Assembly (NCBI GenBank): GCA_963803125.1
Contig: CAWDLR010000003.1
Span: 558,001-622,000, forward strand
Direction: 5' to 3'
DNA from: G963675935 sp963803125
GTDB lineage: Bacteria; Planctomycetota; Planctomycetia; Pirellulales; Thermoguttaceae
Length of the DNA: 64,000 nucleotides
Position numbers and translations under genes: made by a program. Shown piece after piece: positions 56,493 through 64,000 of the stretch; the first letter of the stretch is position 1, and each line of letters opens with the position of its first letter. The notes beneath the pieces are model-generated. The model searched no databases. It saw nothing but the letters and a program-made list of their open reading frames with translations, and was not told the origin of the DNA.

Positions 56493-57332
56493 GGCATCTA
56501 CTTTCTCGATTCTTGGATGACTTCAGTTTCGCACGTTCATCCTCAGAAAAGCCCACCGCCCCTTGCGGGAGTTTTATAGAAAATGGAGGAGGGAGCTTCT
56601 AAGTGATCGGCCTCCGGGGAAGACTTGAGGAAGCTACGCTCGCAACTGATATGATAGCACGGGTGCGCGAAACGGGAAAGACAGGCAGCGTCCCCTGTCT
56701 ATCCATCCAGATTCGACCCGCAAACCGTGCGACATCTTGAAACGCGGTTTTCCTACGGTGCCAGGCCGACTTATCGACGAACACCTGGACTCACGGTCCC
56801 CTTCACTAGTGGGCAATTTCTTTCGATACTGTCAAGATACCTTGGTTCTCCGGCAGGTGGCCTACCGTCTTCTTCGCCCGGCGAGCCGTTGGCCGCATGA
56901 GCGGCGAAGCAGCCCGCGTTGGCCCCCATAGATCCCGGTCAGCGGCTGCGGCACCGTGGATCACCAGCGAATTCCTGCTGCCGTTGCGCATCGCCACGAC
57001 GACGCCGCGACCAAGATCGCAAGGCGACCACCTTGCCCGACGAAGAACCAACCCCCGCGATGCCGATCCCGCTGCGGGGGGTCGGCAAAAGCTGGATGGG
57101 CGAAACAGTCAGGCGAGTTTGTGCGTCCCGCTTCCGCAAAGAACATCCGTCTGAGGCGGCCGGTCGGCTGCGAGCGATGTGCCGGCGGCAATCTTGACCG
57201 GCGCGGCGCGCCGTTTGCATTTTTGCTGCGGGTAAGTGACTTCACGAGGAGGTCACATCGACCCAGAGCGGAGGCGCCGTTTCCATGACGGGCGACGCAC
57301 TCCGGTTGTGTACGATGAAAAGGAGATATGAG
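56493..57332. other. Long divergent intergenic region
   Basis: 840 bp between the DUF1559 gene and the Gly-rich gene. No convincing gene is present. On the minus strand TATAAA (56573-56578) could be the -10 of the DUF1559 promoter. At 57205-57218 a sigma-54-like element precedes the Gly-rich gene. No palindromic repeat of the other families was found here. Confidence 0.55.
57205..57218 (+). promoter_or_regulatory. Candidate sigma-54 promoter of the Gly-rich gene
   Basis: CGGCGCG-CCGT-TTGCA has the invariant GG (57205-57206) and GC (57217-57218) exactly 10 bp apart, and TTGCA matches the -12 consensus. It lies about 115 bp before the ATG at 57333. A sigma-54 activator gene lies 2 kb on. Confidence 0.5.
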
Positions 57333-58805
57333 ATGTCCTCGGAAAGGCTGATCGGCAGTTGTCTGGTGGTCACGGCGCTCTTGCTACTGGCGGCCGCTCC
57401 CGCAACGGCACAACGAGGCGGCGGTCATGGCGGCGGTGGTGGAGGCGGCTGGGGCGGCGGTGGCGGAAACTGGGGCGGCGGTGGCGGAAACTGGGGCGGC
57501 GGTGGCGGAAACTGGGGCGGCGGTGGACCCGTCGGCGGCAATTTCGGCGGCGAGATCGGCGGCGGACAGAGCTTCAATGCCGCCCCTGCACATCCCACCC
57601 CCGGCGGAAGCAGCGGATACGCCGGCTTCGAGTCCGGACGCAGCGGCGGTAACTGGGAAGGCGACCGCGGCTGGACCGACTTCGGCGGCGATCGCGGCCT
57701 GGCCGGGGGCGGACGCGGTTGGCGCGGCGAAGGCTGGTGGGGCGGCGGGGAGCCCGGCTGGGGTTGGAACCGCTACGGTTACCGCGGCGGTTGGCCAGGC
57801 TACGGCTATGACTTCGGCTGGCCAGGCTACTATGATTACAGCGACTACTACAACGACATGTATGGTCCTAACTACTATGGCAACCAGGAAAACCAAGAGA
57901 ACTACGCCTATAACGCCAATCGAGAAAACGACAGTACCGTCGAGTATTACTACTCCCGCGCCGTCAGCGCCTTCAGGCAGGGAGATTACAAGACCGCGCT
58001 GCGTTTTGCGGCCCACGCCGAGGTGGAGGAGCCGCGCGATCCGAACGTCCACCTGGTCGCCACCTTGGCGATGTTCGCCTTGGGCGATTACCGCGGCGCC
58101 GCCATCCAGGCGCACGCCTTCGCCGGAATCCGCCAACTGCCCACCTGGGAGCGCGTCTACCAGTTCTACAACAACCTGCAGCCCTATACGCGCCAGTTGC
58201 GGACGCTGGAAAGTTACGTGAAGTCGCACCCCAAGGCGCCGGATGCCCGCTTCTTGTTGGGCTTCCTCTACCTGACGGGCGGCTATCGTGATGCGGCCGC
58301 CACCGAGTTGCAAATCGCGCAGCGCGAGTCGCCGCGCGATCGCTTCGCAGCCCTGTTGCTCCGCAGGGCCGGCGGTCGTGTCTCTGAAATGGCCGCCAAG
58401 CCGGTAGAAAACGAAGGCCAACCAGGCAACCAGGAGAGCGGAGGAATCGAACAAGGCGGTCAAGGATCTGCACAGCCCACCTATCAGCCGCAGAACCGCG
58501 GAGCGGGAGGAATGCAAGGTGGATCGATCCAAGGCGGTTCGACCCAAGGCGGATCGACGCAAGGCGGATCGACGCAAGGCGGATCGCAACAGGGTGGATC
58601 AATGCAAAACCCGCCGTCTCAAGGCAATTCATCCCAGCAGGGGAACCAAGGAAATGGAAACCAGGGAAACGCCGGATCGACTCAGAATCGATCGATGTCC
58701 GGCAGCCAATCTGCGAGCAACGGACAAAATCAGGAGACCGGGGGTGGACTAGAGGCCACTGGACCCTCGGCGCCACAACATCCGAGTCCACATCAACAAG
58801 AATAG
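57333..58805 (+). CDS. Secreted Gly/Tyr-rich protein with TPR-like middle and GGSTQ repeats
   Basis: A 490-residue protein with a strong AAGGAGAT ribosome site and a signal peptide (LIGSCLVVTALLLLAAAPAT). The mature start is extremely Gly/Trp/Asn-rich (three 21-nt repeats encode GGGGGNW units). A Tyr/Gly zone follows to about residue 185, with WPGYGYDFGWPGYYDYSDYY. About 190-350 is helical and TPR-like (AVSAFRQGDYKTALRFAAHA, FLLGFLYLTGGYRDAAATEL). The tail has six GGS-x-Q repeats (58518-58607) and Gln/Asn/Ser-rich sequence. It looks like a surface or matrix protein with low-complexity sticky ends around a helical core. Confidence 0.72.
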   Translation: MSSERLIGSCLVVTALLLLAAAPATAQRGGGHGGGGGGGWGGGGGNWGGGGGNWGGGGGNWGGGGPVGGNFGGEIGGGQSFNAAPAHPTPGGSSGYAGFESGRSGGNWEGDRGWTDFGGDRGLAGGGRGWRGEGWWGGGEPGWGWNRYGYRGGWPGYGYDFGWPGYYDYSDYYNDMYGPNYYGNQENQENYAYNANRENDSTVEYYYSRAVSAFRQGDYKTALRFAAHAEVEEPRDPNVHLVATLAMFALGDYRGAAIQAHAFAGIRQLPTWERVYQFYNNLQPYTRQLRTLESYVKSHPKAPDARFLLGFLYLTGGYRDAAATELQIAQRESPRDRFAALLLRRAGGRVSEMAAKPVENEGQPGNQESGGIEQGGQGSAQPTYQPQNRGAGGMQGGSIQGGSTQGGSTQGGSTQGGSQQGGSMQNPPSQGNSSQQGNQGNGNQGNAGSTQNRSMSGSQSASNGQNQETGGGLEATGPSAPQHPSPHQQE

Positions 58806-58816
58806 GAGGGCTTTCG

Positions 58817-59206
58817 ATGAAACGCATCATGTTCTGCTTGATGGTGCCGGCCGTTCTGTCGATCACCGCGGCAATTGCCCACGGCGATCCGATGCCGGCC
58901 AGCCAGAGTGTGGCAATCGCCTCCGCCGCGAGCGGCGATTCTCAGGCGAATGTCTCTGACGTTCGCTGGAGCGTCGCCCCGTTGCGTCACTACACGTATT
59001 GGGGAGGCTACGGTTGGAGGTACCCAGGCTATTACCGCTATGGGACGTACGCGCCCTACGATTACTACGGCTACTACGGCGGGTACACGCCGGGCTTTTA
59101 TTACCAGGGGCCGCTGGGATTCAGCTTCGGCTGGACGCCGGGCTACTATGGCCGACCCTATCGCTACGGGTTCTATGAAAGACCCTATTATTGGCGTCGG
59201 TTCTAG
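58817..59206 (+). CDS. Secreted Tyr/Gly-rich small protein
   Basis: A 129-residue protein starting 11 bp after the Gly-rich gene, so they form an operon. The signal peptide is MKRIMFCLMVPAVLSITAAI. The mature part after residue 60 is dominated by Tyr, Gly, Arg and Pro, for example YTYWGGYGWRYPGYYRYGTY and FYERPYYWRRF at the end. About one residue in four of the second half is Tyr. No enzyme motif is present. Such sequences suggest adhesive or cross-linkable surface material; that is inference. Confidence 0.68.
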   Translation: MKRIMFCLMVPAVLSITAAIAHGDPMPASQSVAIASAASGDSQANVSDVRWSVAPLRHYTYWGGYGWRYPGYYRYGTYAPYDYYGYYGGYTPGFYYQGPLGFSFGWTPGYYGRPYRYGFYERPYYWRRF

Positions 59207-59294
59207 CACCTGGACGAGGCCTGCCCTGTTAATCCCGTTGCAACGGCGGTGGCGGTCCAGGCGGGTTGGCGATGACCCGCAGCAAGATCTGCGC

Positions 59295-60773
<1,479 letters not shown>

Positions 60774-61093
60774 AAAGCCACCTTCATTCCCACCTTTTTG
60801 GCCCGGAACCCGCGGCCGCGTACCGCAGCCTGGCCGGCGCACCAGTCGGTCTTCGAAGCACCGCGACGATTGTGGTCGTACGCGGTTGTTTCCTTGCCAA
60901 CCGCTTCATTCTTCGATGACGCGTTCCCCCAGTCAATCGGCGCGGCGCGGTGATCGGTCAGGCAAGCCGACCGATCTCAGACCAAGGGACTTCCCCCGCG
61001 CACCGGTCGGAGATTTCACTAGGATCAGGGAGGGGAGTCGGCAAAAGCACTTCGCCTCGGCCAGACGTAAGCGTTCACGGCCTGGGAGACCAG

Positions 61094-61167
61094 GGGGACG
61101 GAGGAGGTTTTCGCCGCAAGACCTCGCAATTAAGGAGACCGCTCATGCGAAAACCACCTCCGTCCCC
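61094..61167. repeat. Palindromic repeat family C, copy 2
   Basis: Arms GGGGACGGAGGAGGTTTTCG and CGAAAACCACCTCCGTCCCC (one mismatch) match the element at 45862-45935. Its right arm ends 4 bp before the -24 GG of the sigma-54-like promoter. Confidence 0.8.
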
Positions 61168-61170
61168 TTC

Positions 61171-61184
61171 GGCATGGAATATGC
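61171..61184 (+). promoter_or_regulatory. Candidate sigma-54 promoter of the DUF1328 gene
   Basis: CGGCATG-GAAT-ATGCA has GG (61171-61172) and GC (61183-61184) exactly 10 bp apart. Match to the consensus is moderate. It lies about 80 bp before the ATG at 61263. Confidence 0.45.
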
Positions 61185-61262
61185 AGATTAACAGTTTAGT
61201 CGTCGAAAGGTGAATCGCCCCTCCGGATGAAAGGGGGGCTAAATACGAAAGGAACTTCGGTT

Positions 61263-61439
61263 ATGCTCTATTGGACACTGGTCTTTCTCGTAATCGCGTT
61301 GATTGCGGGTTTTCTTGGTTTTTCCGGAGTGTATGTGGCCGCAGCGGGGATGGCGAAGATCCTGTTCTTCGTTTTCCTGGTGCTGCTAATCATAAGTTTA
61401 TTGGCCGGCGGACTCCGTCGCGGGCCGCCGATCGCGTAG
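61263..61439 (+). CDS. DUF1328 small membrane protein
   Basis: A 58-residue protein, MLYWTLVFLVIALIAGFLGF then SGVYVAAAGMAKILFFVFLV, with two hydrophobic helices. This is the DUF1328 (YtjA-like) pattern including the GFSGVYVAAAGMAKILF block. Function is unknown; such genes are often stress-induced. The ATG at 61263 has AAAGGAAC upstream and matches the usual family start. Confidence 0.85.
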   Translation: MLYWTLVFLVIALIAGFLGFSGVYVAAAGMAKILFFVFLVLLIISLLAGGLRRGPPIA

Positions 61440-61499
61440 CTTCGCGGGAGTCGCCCTATAAGGAGAGGAATGCGGGGAGTCGCGCGCAACGGCCTGGGC

Positions 61500-63775
61500 T
61501 TACCTTCGCGCAGCCAGTAGCCGCGCGCAGAGTTGCAGCTTTCGCCGCATGTCGTCCAGGTCGCGCAGCTCGCGGGGAAAACAGGACGCCAGTCCCCTGT
61601 CTGTCACCGCGGCAGCCAGGGCGTCTGCCCGACTAGCGAGCGTCGGCAGCGCGGCGGTCAGGTCGGCCGAGCCCTTAGCGGTCTCAAGCGACTTGAGCAG
61701 CGATTCTAGCTGCTTTTCATAATCCGTGCTGAATTCTTGCGATCGGACCGCGGCCAAGTCTTCTTCCTCGAAGCTGGGGGCAGCCAGCAGGTTGTGTTCC
61801 GGCTCGTTCCCGCTGGAAAGCGAGAGGTCATCGAACCATGCGGCGCCCCGGGGCTGATGAAACTCCAGCAACAGCATGGCCGTCTTCACCGGCAGGGTCG
61901 GCACTACACAGATGCTCTTCTGTTCCCAATCGTGGGTGCCGGGCGAAAAGCAGACGCTGTGCACTTCGGGCCATTGGCCATTCTGGTAGTCCAGGTAGAG
62001 GTGCATGCAGTAGGTGTGGCCCTTGCGCGCGTCGAAGTGCCGCCGGCGTGCGGCCGGGGTGTCGAGAACGACCGCCGCGGAAACGGCCACGTCACGGGCT
62101 TTGCTGAAGGCTCGCGCCACGATTGTTTGAGGAGTAGTCTGGTTCAGTGCGACGAGCTGCGCCGCGCCCTGACGATTGAAGTAGTCCCACTGTGGCATGA
62201 CGCCCGTATAGGTGCCGCCAGCCACCGCCAGGCTGCTCTTGCCGCTACGGGCCACGGCGGCGTCCCACTTTCCACCCTGGCAGAATCGCGACCATGCCTT
62301 GTGCGGAAAGCGGATGCCCATCTCGCGATCTAACGCTCGCTGCGTGAGTTGCAGGCGAAGGCTGTCTGCGGTGCGCCGCAGCAGATTCGTCGCGATTGTG
62401 GTCGGGCTGGCCAACTGCACCACGCTCGGGCCTTCGAGGGTCTTGAAGGTCAGACCGCCTGCGGTGCGGTTCGTCTCCAAGACCCGCTCCGCGAACTCGT
62501 CGTAGACCATCGTGTCCCCGCGCAGGCCCAACTTCTGCACGTCGCAGACCGCCTCCTCCGGCTGGCCGGAATCGACAAAGAGGTAGATGCCGTTGGCAAC
62601 GTCGCGGCCGTAGCGGACGATCGCCGGCGGCGTGTCCGAGAATCGCCCGGTGATGCGGTCGATTCCGGCGTCGCGCCGTCCCCATTCCAGCACCTTGCCC
62701 TCGAAATTGACTGCCGCGGCGGCGCGGGCCGCGGCGGTCTTGCCGACCGCGGCCGCGGTCGACCTCAACTGGGCGGCGGGATCCCCCTCACGTCCGGCGA
62801 GTTGAACGGCGCGGGAAATCGGGACTACTTTGCGCAGCACCCAGCGCTGATGGTCATACACGTCCGGCCGTGCGCAATACGCCGAGTAGTCCGCCCCGGC
62901 AGCCGTGCCGCCGTCGGTATAGCCGAAGAAAACGACGCCATTGAAGAGCTTGCTCTTCAGGTAGGCGTCCAACTCGCCGCCGGAAAGGTGCTGCATGGTG
63001 AACTCGCCCAGGATGCCGTGCAGACCATTCTCCCGCGCCTGACGCGCATAGTTGATGGAGAACGGGAAGCCCTCGTTGCCGAAGAAGTCGATGTAGGCCA
63101 TGTACTTATCCGGGCAGCCGTTGGCGGCGATGCCCAGGCCGCGCGGCGTCAGCCGCCGCCTCAGCGTCTCCAGAAACTCCCGCGGGACTTTGCCGGCGTT
63201 GTCCAGAGCGATGCCGCCGTGAACCACGCCATCGGCCTCGAGTCCCTGAAGGTATCTGGCGATCACGGCCTTCACCAGGCCGTTCTCGGACGATAGATCC
63301 ATGCTGCCACAGACGTCGCCATACTCGCCCTTGGGGTCGTAACGCACCTTGGCGTACTTCGAGAGGCCCTTGACGCCGTAGTTGTGTGCCATCCAGGCAT
63401 CCAAGGCCAGCTTCGCCGCTTCGTCCTTGTCGCGCATCCGGCTGAAGTCGTAGCCGGGGCCCTTCAGTGAGGTCTCGACGACGTTGTCCCAGTAACGGAA
63501 GACAGCGATGCCGAGTCTTCTGATGCGCGCGGGTCATCGCTGCCCCAGACGATATCGTAGCCCAACTCGCTTACATCCGCGATGGCGCGCGAGGGCGTGC
63601 CGAACGCGATTCCGATCCCGCCGCGCCAGCCCGACAGGTCACGCCGAACCGATGCTGGTTTCGCGACTGCCGAGCCCGCCATGCCGAGGGTCCACAATGA
63701 CGCCGTGCTGACCGCCCATACCAATAGCCCCCTCCACGCCGCAGAGTGACTGGCCGCCGCCGATATGTAGAACAT
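61500..63775 (-). CDS. Large secreted TIM-barrel-like protein, frameshifted
   Basis: The reconstructed protein is about 758 aa and starts at ATG 63775 (GGAGAGG upstream) with a signal segment (RGLLVWAVSTASLWTLGMAG). Residues after it (GGIGIAFGTPSRAIADVSEL, then IVWGSDDPRA) break near 63505 by one base and continue with AVFRYWDNVVETSLKGPGYD. The middle resembles glycosidase-type TIM barrels (VHGGIALDNAG, ANGCPDKYMAYIDFFG, GILGEFTMQHLSGGELDAYL). A carbohydrate-binding-like beta domain (about 480-640) and a helical C-terminus follow. No catalytic pair can be assigned with confidence. Co-occurrence with other secreted glycan enzymes suggests polysaccharide work. Confidence 0.6.
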
Positions 63776-63869
63776 TTGCAAGCCTCTCCAAGAGACGAAC
63801 TGCGTGACCAAGAAGACAATGCGCGAGTTGGCCGCTCGCGCTGCTGATGGGCTCTCTTTCATCGAGCGA

Positions 63870-64000
63870 CTACGTCTGCTCCGAAGTGCTCCGCAGCAAT
63901 TCGTTGTCGTACGCATCTTCCAGCTTGCGGATCGTTTCGGCAAGCTCCCCGTCCTGCTCCACCACCTTCGACACTTCCAGTTCCCAGGTTGTGCTGGCCT
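63870..64000 (-). CDS. C-terminal end of an unidentified protein (partial)
   Basis: On the minus strand the frame ends with ELEVSKVVEQDGELAETIRK, then LEDAYDNELLRSTSEQT and a TAG stop at 63870-63872. The start is beyond the right edge. The visible 42 residues are acidic and helical. The gene ends 95 bp before the start of the next gene on the same strand. No family is recognised. Confidence 0.5.
   Translation of the reverse strand, partial: ASTTWELEVSKVVEQDGELAETIRKLEDAYDNELLRSTSEQT

Larger units (their letters stand above)
60774..61262. other. Divergent intergenic region with repeat C and sigma-54-like promoter
   Basis: 490 bp between the activator gene and the DUF1328 gene. No gene is supported. 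It contains the family C repeat (61094-61167) and the promoter candidate at 61171-61184. AAAGGAAC before 61263 is the ribosome site of the DUF1328 gene. Confidence 0.6.

Noticed and set aside
57384..58589. 401-codon minus-strand ORF
   Set aside because: Antisense of the Gly-rich gene; its SATAAPV repeats only reflect the 21-nt tandem repeat.
57451..58607. Direct repeats that might be a CRISPR array
   Set aside because: The units are 21 and 15 nt, contiguous without spacers and in frame with the protein; no cas genes are present.

Overview
The window looks like a GC-rich chromosomal segment of a planctomycete (Planctomycetota, probably the Pirellulales side). This rests on characteristic families: a DUF1559 pseudopilin-like protein, a DUF1080 protein, a DUF1207 protein, Tat-exported Gfo/Idh/MocA oxidoreductases, PEP-CTERM anchors, a dockerin-like EF-hand domain, a fused AroD-AroE enzyme, FHA- and zinc-ribbon-linked Ser/Thr kinases, and many families of long palindromic intergenic repeats. 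The assignment is inference from gene content; no rRNA is present.

Layout. 0-4.4 kb: end of an M16 peptidase, a small conserved protein, SixA, and a long secreted glycosidase-like/esterase fusion. 4.9 kb: tRNA-Gln(CTG). 5.0-6.65 kb: scar of a truncated IS66 copy between remnants of a PEP-CTERM protein and an S9 peptidase. 6.9-17 kb: housekeeping and envelope genes (DUF1207, carboxypeptidase-regulatory-like protein, RNB ribonuclease, EamA transporter, UbiA, AroDE, zinc peptidase, PilZ). 17.4-20.8 kb: second IS66 copy with intact ends but an internally deleted transposase, a SprT-like protein, an internally deleted IS5-type element and a truncated membrane protein. 20.9-24.5 kb: GntR-controlled ABC transporter operon with a clear promoter/operator. 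24.6-32.6 kb: divergent FHA-kinase and zinc-ribbon-kinase genes around a MITE-like element, a group II intron-like RNA remnant, and a 1321-residue hybrid histidine kinase. 32.8-56.5 kb: secretion- and glycan-oriented genes, including a very large secreted papain-like protease with autotransporter repeats, dockerin and PEP-CTERM, a Na+/solute symporter next to a GH38 alpha-mannosidase, and a glycosidase-like protein ending in a formylglycine-generating-enzyme domain. 57.2-61.5 kb: two Gly/Tyr-rich secreted proteins, an NtrC-type activator with a degenerate receiver and a DUF1328 membrane protein, flanked by two sigma-54-like promoters. 61.5-63.8 kb: another secreted TIM-barrel-like protein.

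How it fits together. The recurring theme is extracellular carbohydrate and protein processing (signal peptides, Tat signals, GH-like domains, esterase, symporter, oxidoreductases), with several signalling proteins. The second theme is repeat dynamics: at least eight palindromic repeat families occur, often nested, and some lie in frame inside coding sequences.

Caution. Seven otherwise intact genes carry a single-base frameshift (near 100, 3155, 16793, 23462, 39625, 55050 and 63505). That rate suggests assembly indels rather than biology, so these genes are annotated as one CDS each with the break stated. The strongest candidates for new biology are the 57-61.5 kb sigma-54 locus with its Asp-to-Asn receiver, the protease/autotransporter/dockerin/PEP-CTERM protein, and the palindromic repeats inside coding sequences.
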